NCBI GenBank assembly: GCA_037975125.1
Contig: CM075852.1
Coordinates: forward strand, 14,570,011-14,634,010
Reading direction: 5' to 3'
Origin: Latrodectus hesperus
Taxonomy: Eukaryota > Arthropoda > Arachnida > Araneae > Theridiidae
DNA: 64,000 bases
Shown here piece after piece: positions 38,031 to 57,480 of the stretch. Numbering within the stretch: position 1 is the first letter of the stretch; every line of letters starts with the position of its first letter. The notes under the pieces are model-generated. The model was not told the origin of the DNA and made no database searches. It saw nothing but the letters and a program-made list of their open reading frames with translations. Made by a program: the position numbers and the translations under genes.

Positions 38031-39988
38031 TTGTTGTTCTTTTTCTTAGGAAGATAATCATGTAAAACGATACTATGAGTTCAACGAAATCTTTTTTGTT
38101 TGGTTCAATATTGCATGCATTTTATTTTTTGTAACTATGTGTTTCTTACCAATAAAATACAATTTGCTGTCATACATTTTTGAATTTCATGTTTCTCAGT
38201 AGAATTCTCGTGAAATTATGGAGAAAAAAGTCCTTCTTGTTTATTTTTGACACACCAATATAATTATTTATATATAATTGCATTTTCACCTTGTTTTATG
38301 AATTTCACGCGTGTAGATTGTCTTCTTGGTGTAGCCTTTCTAATATGTTAGGTATTTGTTATAGGTATTTATATAACAAATTTTCTCCTTCAAATTGTGC
38401 TACAACATAAACACAAGCATTTGAGCTATATTCTATGATCACGTAATGTAATCATGTAAATTCAAATCTGCTTTTATACAAAAATAGTAAATGAGTAAAG
38501 AAAAGATATTTTGTTTTCCTTTTTTATAGCTTTAAAACGCATCGTTTTCAACACATTTAAATAACTTTACGTATTAAATAAAGACTTAATGGAAAAAATG
38601 CAACTTCGAAAATAACCGAAAACTATACTATTTAACTAGAAATGAGTTTTCTAAAGAAGACAAAAGTAATTTACACACACCAATGTTTATAAATATTTTA
38701 TATGTTAAGTAATGCACTTATACGAAAATTCAAAAATATAACATAAAAATTATTCTTCGTTGTCAAGGATGCCGCAATTTTCTGAGAAGAAGAGCAAAAT
38801 CAAAACCAATTTAGTCATTTAAAAATGCTATTTCAACCTCGTTCATTGTTGACACATTTGACGATGAAATGTGGGTATCTGCTTATATGCGTCACGATAA
38901 CCAGACTTACAAGATCGAAAGCTCATTCTGAAATTTTAAGAGCCTTTCAGAATTGGTATCGATTGCAAAGAAATGGCATTTTAAATTACATGTTACTCTG
39001 ACGTTATCAGCCTTTATTGTTTTTCTTTTTTTCCATTTAGAAGAAACAAATTAATTGAGCTTTGTTTCATAAACCATGAAATATCACATAGAATAAACCA
39101 GGCGCAGTTGTATATAAATTGTGCTGTGAAAATAAATACTTTTAAACTTAGAAATAAGTTTTAGTATAGGAATAATTCATTATAATATTAATATATTTAC
39201 ATTTGATATATAATATCATCCAATAAAGTACAATTTATATATACATACACATTAATTTACAAAATAAAGATTATGTATACATATAAATTAAGAACAACTG
39301 CTTAGCAAAGAATGAAGTACGTTGGTTTCCAACTAAATTTAAATAAAAAAACAATCTTTCTTTGCGAAGTTTTGATTACAGCGTTTTGTAAATATTTTAA
39401 ACTATGATTAACATTGATTTAAAGACCTTACAATGCAGCATTAATTAAAACTATGTAAAATTCCATTTTGGAATTCTTGCTTCAAGAATAGCAGTCGAAT
39501 TATTTTTGCTTTTCTTTAACTATCATCAATAAATTCTGAGAAAAAAGGTAAAGTATTTACGACCTTATCAGGTTCCTGTTCTTTCTACGAAACAAAAATG
39601 TAATAAAAAAATAAAAATATTTTCTACTATTTTTTTAAAAAAAAAATTGTTTTGCCTATTGCATGCACGTTTTCGTTTTTTCTATTAAGCCGCCGATAAT
39701 AAATATGCATTGGAACAGAAAAATCTCTACATTAGTTATTAATATCTTCGTAAATTAAGAGAAATTTTAAGTATTCAACAGCTCACTTGATTTGTCTTTA
39801 GCTGATCTATATGTATGAGCTCAATTTTTGAGAATAAATTGTGTGCTTTGTTCTATCTTTCGGATTTTCACAAATATCGTATAAAACTAGAAAAGCTCTG
39901 TCGCTTTCAGGTACGGCAAGTTAGAAATGCCCACGCATTAACTACCATAGAGTATTATTTCTTCGGTATTTTCACTGAGGTAATATAA
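38031..39988. other. AT-rich non-coding stretch
   Basis: No gene, RNA or repeat recognised. Confidence 0.5.
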
Positions 39989-40644
39989 CAGGTTGGAGGA
40001 AAATGAATCCATTATTTTTTCGTAGATGGTTGTAGTGATTATTATCTCGTAAAGTATCGATCAAACAACTTCAAATTTATGCTCATTGTCAAGGTGATAT
40101 TTCACATTAAAAAAATTCTTTCGCTGTTTTTTGTTTGGTAAATTCAGTTGTAAAGTTAAAAATGGAAGTCAACAAAGAGAGAATTCATTACATTTTACAG
40201 TTTTTCTTTGATAAAGGCGAAAACACAAGCCAGTTGGCTGATATTGTGAATGGTGTTTATGGGGACGATACTGTAACAGCTAATTACTTGCAATTTCGTC
40301 TACTTTGTTCAGGCATTTTTATGTTAACGATACACCTGTCACAGGAGGGTCCGACGTCAAAAATGTCAATAAAATCACAGAAATAATCGAAGTTGACCGG
40401 CATGTTACTAGTCGTAGCATCACCCAGAAGCTAAAGATCGACCATAAAACAGTTATGAACCATTTGCGCAAAGTTGAGTTAAAAAAAGAAGTGTAATGTT
40501 TGGGTGCCACAGCAATTAACACCAAAAAAACATAATGGATCGAATTTCCATCTGCGAAACCTTGGGCAAACGGAATGAAAATGACCCACTCTTAAATTGA
40601 TGAAGAGTGGAGATGAGAAATGGGTCACATGCGACAATATTGTG
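39989..40644 (+). pseudogene. mariner transposase fragment A (N-terminal half)
   Basis: A mariner-type frame starts at ATG 40162 with MEVNKERIHYILQFFFDKGE and continues with SQLADIVNGVYG and TVTANYLQF, the N-terminal helix-turn-helix region. After a frameshift it resumes with KITEIIEVDRHVTSRSI and LKIDHKTVMNHLRKV (second helix-turn-helix). The first catalytic block is intact in another frame near 40603-40630 (SGDEKWVTCD). About 170 bp upstream CAGGTTGGAGGAAAATGAA may be the terminal inverted repeat next to a TA. The copy is cut at 40644, where a perfect hairpin begins, so the second and third catalytic Asp are absent. DD34D mariners cut and paste into TA; this copy is dead. Confidence 0.8.
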
Positions 40645-40697
40645 CTTGAGATGCCACCTTAGTGTGACAACATGTCACACTAAGGTGGCATCTCAAG
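40645..40697. repeat. perfect hairpin at a mariner-mariner junction, 25-bp arms, 3-nt loop
   Basis: Arms 40645-40669 and 40673-40697 are perfectly complementary with ACA between them. The arm is GC-balanced (GATGCCACCTTAGTGTGACA). The left arm begins inside or right at the end of mariner fragment A, and the right arm runs into mariner fragment B. Confidence 0.85.
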
Positions 40698-41545
40698 TTC
40701 CATTCTAGTGGTGAACCACTTGAAAATGCACCAACCCCGACTGGGTGCACCAACAGATCATTTGAAGGATGATTTGAAAAGTGTTATCGAAGAGGATACT
40801 TCTCAAATGTGTCAGAAATTCGAAATTAAGTTACAAATATTTGATGTAACCATTTGTGCTCACCTATAGAAACCAGCAAAGGTGTAAAAGCCAAGTAAAT
40901 GGTATTCTCACGAGTTTACTGGATGCAATGAACTTCAAAATTTATTTATCAGTTAATCAATTTTCCCACTAGAAAAACAAACCATTTCTCGATTATCTGC
41001 TGACATGTGATAAAAAATGGATACAGTACAGCAGCTTCAAGCATTTACATCATTGGTTGCCACAGAAGATCCTATCCCTGAGACTGCAAAAGCTTCATTC
41101 TTTCAATCCTTTCCCAAAAGAAGCTGCTGCGTTGATGGTGGTCTGAATTGTCCTCACTGAGTTCCTTCCACGTGAGCCCCATTTCTGTTTCTGCTTAAAA
41201 GCAACAAGTGGAAAGTCCTTTAGTCAAAAACCATCAGTATTGGTGAACAAGAAAAATGTTCACTTCACGCAGGACAACGCAGAGCCTTAAATATGACTTT
41301 GAATGCAATTACTGACTTAGAATCGGAGCTTCTTCCTACCCCCAGACATTTCCCCAAACTGTTATCACTTGTTCAATGCTCTGAATAATCACATCCGAAC
41401 GAAATTGTCCCTTGACGCTGAAGAGATCAAAACCAAAGTGGATGATTTTTTTGTCCAGACATTTTGTCGCAACAGTACACATGAGTTTTCATCACGTTCA
41501 GGTAATGAGGCTTACTTCGATGATTGAAATCCGTTTTGTCATGGG
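40698..41545 (+). pseudogene. mariner transposase fragment B (different subfamily, C-terminal part)
   Basis: Decayed frames give mariner blocks in order. CVRNSKLSYKYL lies near 40810-40850, and FLDYLLTCDKKWI near 40995-41030 (first catalytic block, with CDKKW in place of GDEKW). Then come HLHHWLPQK near 41045 and FPKEAAA near 41110. VNKKNVHFTQDNAEP near 41240-41285 carries the second catalytic Asp. The third block (PYSPDLxPxD) is degraded. FNALNNHIRTK and DAEEIKTKVDDFF follow near 41370-41455. The sequence is unlike fragment A in the comparable region, so two mariner subfamilies are joined here. Confidence 0.75.
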
Positions 41546-42076
41546 AATACTGCATCCTTAATTTTTATGTCATACAGCATCAAAATATTTCTGATTACCT
41601 GATGATATCTAAATTACGTTTTTCTTGTTACATATTCTTCTGATGAGTAGGTATAAATTTAAGATCAGCATCTTTTTAATGCTTTTTCTATTTATTTAAT
41701 TTTTTAACTTTCCATCTTTCAACTTAAAATATTTTAAAATTTGATTTTAACAAATGTGTGAGTCACACCACCCCTGATATGGAATATCAAAATGTACATT
41801 ACTAAATATGGATAAGGAATTTTGAACTGACCGATGATGTCATCTTGTGCCACTATTCTCAACGAATGAGTGACCAGTATGCTGCATTCTTCTGATGGGT
41901 TTTCACGAGGCTTTTTTTTTTGTTTAGCTCTTCTATCGAGTGCTACATATGCTATAGTTGGTCTTCACACAAAGAAATTGTTCCTGTATCATAAAACTTA
42001 TTCTTGAGAATCTACCTCTTTAATATTCCTTTTTAATTTTTAATTTCACAGAGACAAGGATTTAACCACGTTATAT

Positions 42077-42110
<34 letters not shown>

Positions 42111-43489
42111 ATATATATGTATGTATGTATATATATATATATATATATAAAGAGAGTGAGAGAGAGATAAGAATTTTATAATTACACTGTGACAGGTCCA
42201 TTATAGATAATTACTTTGAGAATAAAATTAATTTATAGGAATTTTCATTCATAAATTAGTATACTTTAAAAAGAAGAAACTAGAAATGATTATCGGTTAA
42301 AATCAGAGTAAACAAAAGAAAAAGCATTAAAAGTATTACAAAGCAGTTATGTAAATTCACTTCTGAAAGCTTTTATCTTAATTACCTTATTTTATTTTTT
42401 TTCGTTCACTTTACGGACTTTCTTCCTATTTAATTATTCTTGAAAGTTCTAAACTATATAATGAGCCATTGTTCTAAAAAGTTTACTGCTTTACAATTGA
42501 GATCACATTATCTCCTTTTTTTAAGAATTCTTGTTTTCAGTTTACTTATTTTCCAATAATATTAAAGTAAGTGAATAATTAAATGTAATTATTTGAATTT
42601 AAATTCTTATTTTGTCATTCTGCTTGAATTTTAAATTTTAGAGAAATATGCATACTTCAATTATTATTGTCCTAGGTTGATGTAAATTTCGCTCGTAAGA
42701 AAAGAAGTTATTGAATAATGAATAAATAGATATAAAATAATGCAATTTAATGAATCAAAAATAATTTAATAATCTAATACTGTTCCTTTGAGAAGGCAAC
42801 TAATGATTAATTAATTAAAAAGTAAATGATACATATTTATCAGAAAGTAATTTAATGTATTATTTTTTTTTTGCTTTTATATAATTCATCGAAATGAGCT
42901 AATTAAATTAATATTTAAAATTATCACAATAAAAGGGTTCAAATCTCATTTAATTATCTAATAAACAATCTATTCTGCTATTTATTTTCAATTACACTTA
43001 ATGAGGCCAATTTATTTTGTTCAGCATATTTTACGAAATCATCTTACATAATTACATCCTTCACTGATTTTTAATTGTTTTAAAAATATTAACATTTTTT
43101 AACTATATTTTTATTGAATGTATTTGATAGAGCATTTTTTTAAATATAATAGAGTTCAGAGTATGAAAAATAATGCGATTTTCCGTAAAAAAAGTTTTCT
43201 CTATTTTTCATATTTTTAAACAAGTAATAATCATTACTTCCAAACACTGTAATGAAAGATGTAATTGATATAATTGTTCATTAATAAGCAGTACTTATTT
43301 ACAGTATTTTATTTATAACAAAGCTTGTAATTCTGAGAAAAACTGACTTAAATATCAGTCATTATTTCGTGTGATTGAAACTTTTAAGAGATTCTGAATG
43401 TATTATCAAAGCTCCCTACAATTTTAAAAAGTTATTTTAAGTTATTCTAAATATATTTTGTAATTTTTATATTTAAATCTTAATGATTC
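41546..43489. other. AT-rich non-coding stretch
   Basis: Nothing coding recognised. It contains a compound microsatellite at about 42072-42170: (TA)n, ATGT units, (TA)n, then GA-rich. Confidence 0.5.
42072..42170. repeat. compound (TA)n/(ATGT)n/(GA)n microsatellite
   Basis: TA dinucleotides interrupted by ACAT and ATGT units and followed by GAGAGTGAGAGAGAG. Confidence 0.95.
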
Positions 43490-48224
<4,735 letters not shown>

Positions 48225-48511
48225 TTTTGCCGACCAACTTGTCTAGTGCTCAGCGTGCCTGACTACGGATAAAGAGGTCCTGGGTTCGTATACCGGTTTG
48301 GTCATGGATGTACTTTCTCTCTTTATCTATCCTGTCTTTGCCCCTTCCTTGTGTGAATGATTGTCTATCCTATAAACGGGTTATTATGGCATGTGTGTAC
48401 TGAGGAAGTCGGACTCCACACCAAAATTGGTTCAGTTGGAAAAGTGGAGCAGCGCACCCCATGTTGCCAGCCTAGCTGGCACACGACATTCAATGAATGA
48501 ATGAATGAATT
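48225..48511 (+). repeat. tRNA-derived SINE, family 2, copy 2
   Basis: Same layout as 43490-43762: box A-like CTAGTGCTCAGCGTGCCTGAC, box B-like GGTTCGTATACC, then the shared body through GCAGCGCACCCCATG and CTAGCTGGCACACGAC. This copy ends in a (GAAT)n tail instead of CAA/TA repeats. Confidence 0.85.
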
Positions 48512-49601
48512 ATACTCTTTGCTATAACATAAGGTTTTTCAACATCAAGAATATCATTATTGCTTAGAAAGAATGATGAAACATCTGTTGCGAAATTTAA
48601 GAAACAGAAATTCAGAAAATAATAATTCAAGTTCCTCAAATATGAGACAAATAGCCTAAAGAATATTATGTATCTTCTCAAGAATCTTCGGTTAAAAAAA
48701 AAGCACTGAAATCTAAATAAAAACATAAATTACTAAGTAATTATTTTCTGGAAAAAAAATTATGTAAATTTATCAGATATGAGACAAATAGTCTAAAGAA
48801 TATTGTGCAATTTCTCAAAAATATTCGTGAAGAGAAAAAGCACTAAAAACTAAATACAGAGACTAAATAAAATAAAGCTAGAAATATTTGCAGAAAAATA
48901 CAGTCAGCCAGCAGAAAAATGAATGTTACTAATCTTTGAAATGAAAACCAAAATTTAATATTATACATGAAAATCATTCACTTCTGAACACCAGGTTTAC
49001 GAGAAGCGTCATTTTGATTCATTTTAAACTTTATTAGGAAAATTGCAAAAACAAATCACATATTTATGCTATCGCTTAAACATTAATTCGTTGAACGAGA
49101 TAAATATATTTCTTTGTTCAGAAGTTTTGAAATTCTCTGTGTGGCTGTCGGATATACAACAAACAATCTGTTCACTTGCAATGAAAGTAAAATTTTCAGT
49201 AAATTAGTTTTATCCCCATGCAAAATAAATAAAATAATAAAAATGAATACGATTGTGTCAATGCTATTATCTCAAATGAAATATAAGTTCGATAAGCTAC
49301 AGCAGAAAGAACAAAAGGCAGAAATGCGAATTGCAATAATATTGAAAAGTCAGTATTTGATTTTTTTAAAAGAAGAGAGGAATGAATGTAGAATATTTTG
49401 AAGTAATGCTCTAAAATATCACTGAATAGTAAAGTATTTCTGTAAATATATTTCATATTTATTATTTGTAGTGTTTCATTACATTATTTCCTAAATGGCA
49501 TATAAAAATGTCTGTTCAGAATGTGTTTAATGTAGAGATGTGGAACCTGACTTGCATACATAAAAATCTAGAAAGTGAGGATATACAGAGAGGTATCCGT
49601 C
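48512..49601. other. AT-rich non-coding stretch
   Basis: No gene supported. A local diverged direct duplication of about 80 bp is visible (GAGACAAATAG, AAAGAATATT) at about 48640-48720 and 48778-48850. Confidence 0.45.
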
Positions 49602-49636
49602 ATCTTTACGTTCACTTATTTAGTGAACGTAAAGAT
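49602..49636. repeat. perfect hairpin, 15-bp arms, 5-nt loop
   Basis: Arms 49602-49616 and 49622-49636 (ATCTTTACGTTCACT) are perfectly complementary, separated by TATTT. It sits just before the Tc1-like remnant. Confidence 0.8.
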
Positions 49637-49639
49637 ATG

Positions 49640-49934
49640 TCCTCAAACCACTGAGCTCCAGCAACCCAGTGAAGAGGAATATGGGCACCCTCCCAATCAA
49701 TGCTCGTGAGCCTTTCAAACTCTAGGTACAGCTGTTAGAAAACTTTATATTGCTCCTCACAGGAAAACAAGTGCAGTGGATGACCGATATTTAGTTCTGC
49801 AGGTAACAAGAACTCGAAGCTTATCAGCAAACACCATTGCTCCACAACTGTGTGCAGCAATGGGGCAACAAATGTCTCAGTTTACTGTGTCCAGACGCCT
49901 TTACAAAAATGGCTTATTCACCCTTCGTCCTTAA
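49640..49934 (+). pseudogene. Tc1-like transposase pseudogene, N-terminal part (split gene)
   Basis: A frame near 49770-49925 reads DRYLVLQVTRTRS, then TIAPQLCAAMGQQMSQFTVS and RRLYKNGLFTLRP, the N-terminal DNA-binding half of the same Tc1 family as 37085-38030. The frame stops at 49934, where the left arm of a large inverted-repeat element begins. The continuation (linker, second catalytic block, IEHVWD block) is found at 55504-55962 and 56215-56280 in the same orientation, so one gene has been split by insertion. Confidence 0.75.
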
Positions 49935-53684
<3,750 letters not shown>

Positions 53685-53696
53685 TATATATATATT

Positions 53697-53996
53697 AGAA
53701 AAAGTTGTATTTTCATATTTCCAGCTTTAAATATATTTTGATAAACAGTAGTACTGAAAAATTATAAAGTAGTTGATTATTATGTGCTGAAATTAGTTTA
53801 AAATCCTCTAAAAAATGCTTAGTTCAAGTGTGAAAACGATTAAGAAATTAAAATCAAATGAAGAAAACACTTTTAAAAGAAGCACAAAAATTAAAAACAA
53901 TAAAATATATAAAAATACTTCAATAGGAAAATATAAATTTGAGGGTGATGGAGAAGAAGAATTTATTTATTTATATACCTTTATAAAGATGAGAAA
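53697..53996. other. unique spacer between transposon and right inverted arm
   Basis: About 300 bp of AT-rich sequence without counterpart on the left side, so it is part of the original centre of the long inverted-repeat element. A 64-codon Lys-rich frame (53815-54009) has no recognisable domain. Confidence 0.5.
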
Positions 53997-55503
53997 AATA
54001 TATAGCTAAATTGTCGCTTGATACTTTAAAATGAACACTTTAAGATCATTATCTTCAAAATTTTATGATTTTTGGCAAGTTAAAAACGCTAAGAATTAAT
54101 ATAAAACCAATATTTAAAGATGATGTTATAAATTTGGCTGCATGCTTGGAGCTCTGATGTTGGATACTTGGAGTTCTGAAATTTTGTTACATATGAAGAA
54201 AATTTAAGTAATTTGAAAATGGTATATACATTGAATTTAGATGAAATGTGAGATCTTATTCTATTTTATGACACTTCGAGGAATTTAGAGTATTATGTAA
54301 TGTTTATAATTTTATTGAGAAACACATTCGATTTTAATTTGTTGAGAGGCTAAACTCTACTTAACACACAAAAAAGATCACTAGCTTATTCCCAAAGTGA
54401 AGATTATATTTAATTCTTAAATTAAAGACTCTATTTTTCTTGAGGTGAATTCTTTTCTTCAGATACGAATGATGATATCGCCATATTTGAACTCAAAAGT
54501 GCGGATTATGTAATAGGTTATATTCTTTTTAAAGTTTGCTTAGAAATATATCAAGAAACAATGTCGAGATGCCTGATCAATTCAAATAGAGAGGTAGACT
54601 TTCCATTCCTACAAAAATCATTGATAGAAATTATAAGCGAAATATACGGAATTTTCCGTAAATTTTGTATCGAAATATTTTATAAAGCTAGAAAAGTTAT
54701 TCCAAAGTTAATAAATAAACCACATTTTTTTTTTTAAGAGAGATAAGAAATTTGGCATTTTTGTCTATTTGAAAATATTTTAAAAGTGAAGTATTTAGAA
54801 AGAAGCGCAACTGTTTTGCTTTCTCATAAGGCCTATTAAAAGAATCAAACCTCGTAAAATCAAAGCAAATTGAAATTATATCAAGAAAAATAAATAAGTA
54901 TATTTTTATTTTTATTTGAACATTGATATTAAGTTTTGATCATTTAATGAATAATAATAACAAAATTGATCAATTTTTTTACGCATCTGTATACTTTTCT
55001 GCTGAACAGTAAATAGAATATTACTCGGACTAAAATCTCCGAGCAGAGCTTTTGCTCTCTCATTGTTTGACTAAGCAGCTCACAACGGATATTTCCGGTG
55101 TCAAATTTGAGAAGCATTTGAGCCACAGCCCTACTTTTTCCTCACCCATGAGATTTACAGACACACAGTTCCAGGAAGGAATATCCTGAGGCGAGAGGGG
55201 ACAAACAAACTGACCACATATGCGGAGAAAATCTGCGACAGAACATACTGAAGGAAATTAGGATGTGGGGGTTATATGTCCACTTTACCCCTATTGTGGT
55301 CTTCTCATTCCCCACTTAAAATTCGCCTCCCCCATTGGAGATAGGAACTATTTTTTCCTTGTAAATAGGTGCTTCGGCGTGGCTTATGAGTTTAAATTCA
55401 CCAATCAGTTCTTTCAGTCTTTGTAAGAAGGACTGCCCCCAAACAACTGCGCTAGATGGCGCTGAAGCTCATTACTAGATTTATTTTGAGGAAGGATTCT
55501 CCT
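53997..55503. repeat. right arm of the 5.6-kb long inverted-repeat element
   Basis: Reverse complement of 49935-51497 with substitutions and indels. The outer end (GCGCTAGATGGCGC then GAGGAAGGATTCTCC) stops where Tc1-like sequence resumes (TTTGAAAGTTGACC at about 55506). Confidence 0.85.
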
Positions 55504-56280
55504 CCATTTGAAAGTTGACCCTCTGAGCCATCGTTTAAAGTATCGCAAGCAGCACCAAAATTACACATTTCACAAGGGAGTCGTTCCTGTTCCACAAGTG
55601 ATTTTCAACTTCATTTGATTAGAAGAGAGATCGGAACACTGTTCCATCCCATAATATCACGTTACGATGGTCCTTGGGTTGTTATCCAGGTAGAGACGGG
55701 CGGATTGAATTCCACGTTCTGTAACCTAAGTTCTCTGATGGAAGGAGATGATTCCTCCATACACTTCTGACACGAGGTCCCATTTGGAGCAATGTTTGAA
55801 TGAATGATAATTTACAAGCCCATTGTACTCCTGTTGTTCAGCAGCTTCTGGAAAGGGAAGATAGCCCTTGAATGGGTTTACCAGTACTTACCTAATTTTG
55901 ATCCCATATATCAAGTGTTGTTATTGCATCGACAATTATCCACGTGCCTGGACCTGAATAGGATCCCTCAAGTTTGTGGAATCAGCCGAATGGGAATCCT
56001 CATAATTTAGAAACAAGGACCGTGCAGAAGACCTTCAATACATGACCTACCGTCCTCAGAGGTATTACTTCACTTGAAGGACATTGCAACCATGGCCTAT
56101 TTAACGTACTCCAGCCACTTTTAATGAATTCGACTAATATCCGATTAAGTCAGGATTTGAATTCATAACTTCTGATAAGGAGAACGACGCCTCAATCAGA
56201 CAGGCTACTACGGTTTTTATAGAACATGTGTGGGATGCTTTGAAGAGATGCCTTGCGGCAGTAATGAAAGATTTCGAGTA
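55504..56280 (+). pseudogene. Tc1-like transposase pseudogene, C-terminal part, with SINE insertion
   Basis: It continues the gene broken at 49934. The linker ESxPLSHRLKYR lies near 55510-55545, and the second catalytic block NDNLQAHCTPVVQQLLERED near 55800-55865, keeping the Asp before Asn. A DLN motif near 55950 is followed by a SINE (55963-56214). The gene then resumes with IEHVWDALKRCLAAV at 56222-56266. Stops and frameshifts are numerous. The first catalytic block is not readable. Confidence 0.75.
55963..56214 (-). repeat. tRNA-derived SINE, family 1, inside the Tc1-like pseudogene
   Basis: Minus-strand copy with the tail block GTGCAGAAGACC, body GGACATTGCAACC and box B-like GGATTTGAATTC (plus-strand reading). 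It separates the DLN and IEHVWD motifs of the transposase. A short ATAG on both sides may be part of the target-site duplication. Confidence 0.65.
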
Positions 56281-57324
56281 ATTTTGAAGCGCAGGAATAT
56301 TCGGGAATCTTAAAAATAAACCAAAAATTTTGTGGAATATAGGATGTTTTGAGGGAATAAACGCAGTCATATTTCAATTATTGTTTTCCTTTAAAAATAT
56401 GAAGCGAAGTGAACTACGTAAAACTGTTCTATAAATATACATATATATATATATATATGTCATTTATAGAACGAGCGTTAACAACGTTGCGTGTTGTTGA
56501 AAGCAAAATACAAATCAAAATAATAAAAACAGTGAATTAGAGTAATAAAAAATTTCATAATATATTTTTCGGGACTCTCAGAATAAATGTTGACAATCGT
56601 ATGTCCTTTGTTATAAATTCATTTAGAAAGAAAAAAGTTATTCTCTCAAACATTAATTTTTAAAGTTTTCTAATTTGTTCTTTAATGCTAATTTTTCTTT
56701 TCATTGAAAATTGACCTTGATATTTTAATAAAGTTTATTGTGCATCCTTAAAAAATTATTGAAAACATTTTAATATAAATAAAAATACACTTTTCTGAAA
56801 ACTTGGAAACAATTGATTTTTTCAATGGGTTTATATATATAGTTAAACATTAATAATTTCTTATTTTCAATAAATTTTTGATGAAAAAAAATTCATTATT
56901 TCTTTGTGTTTTCTACATCATTTAAGTACAAAATGCTGTTTCTCTCATAAAATGCTGTCTCTCAGATGATTTCTTTTGAGAATATGGCAAAAGTAAAATT
57001 TTAAATTTTGCGCACCAATGCACTCTTTGGCAAATCATATGTTTAACACTTGTCAATTTTGATTTTTTCCCCTCTTATATGCAATTAATCTGAAGTAAAA
57101 GCAACAATGTAGAGCTTCGGAAACTGATGATTATATTTCAGGAATAACTCAGAGTAAAGTCCTCTATGCAAATTTATAAACTATCAGAAAAGAATAAACT
57201 TAAAATAAGGACAATATTATTAAAGAACAAGTTTACTGTATAGAGAGATCTAAATAATTACAATACTCTTCGTTTGACCTTGGGCCAATACGATATGGAA
57301 TGCACAGGATCCAATTTTTAAAGT
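56281..57324. other. AT-rich non-coding stretch
   Basis: Nothing coding recognised. A short TA run lies at 56440-56458. Confidence 0.5.
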
Positions 57325-57480
57325 ACAACTTGTCGTCAGGGCCCGCCTTACCCTAACTGGGGCCCGGGCCAAAAACTTTTTTAGCGGCCCCTCTGCTTAA
57401 CAATAGGTCTCTGATGTCGGGACTCAGGGCAACAGTCCCGTATGGCCCTGCCTGAGTCAGGCTCTGCTTATTGTAGATAA
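57325..57480. repeat. GC-rich repeat end, probably DNA-transposon derived
   Basis: A sharply GC-rich patch starts CAGGGCCCGCCTTACCC and contains GGGGCCCGGGCC, then CGGCCCCTCTGC. CAGGG-type starts with a GGCC-rich subterminal region are common at ends of several DNA transposon groups (hAT and others). No partner inverted repeat or transposase is present, so the class is open. Confidence 0.35.

Noticed and set aside
49114..49456. 95- and 86-codon frames on opposite strands
   Set aside because: They overlap each other in AT-rich sequence with AT-driven amino acid use and no known motif.
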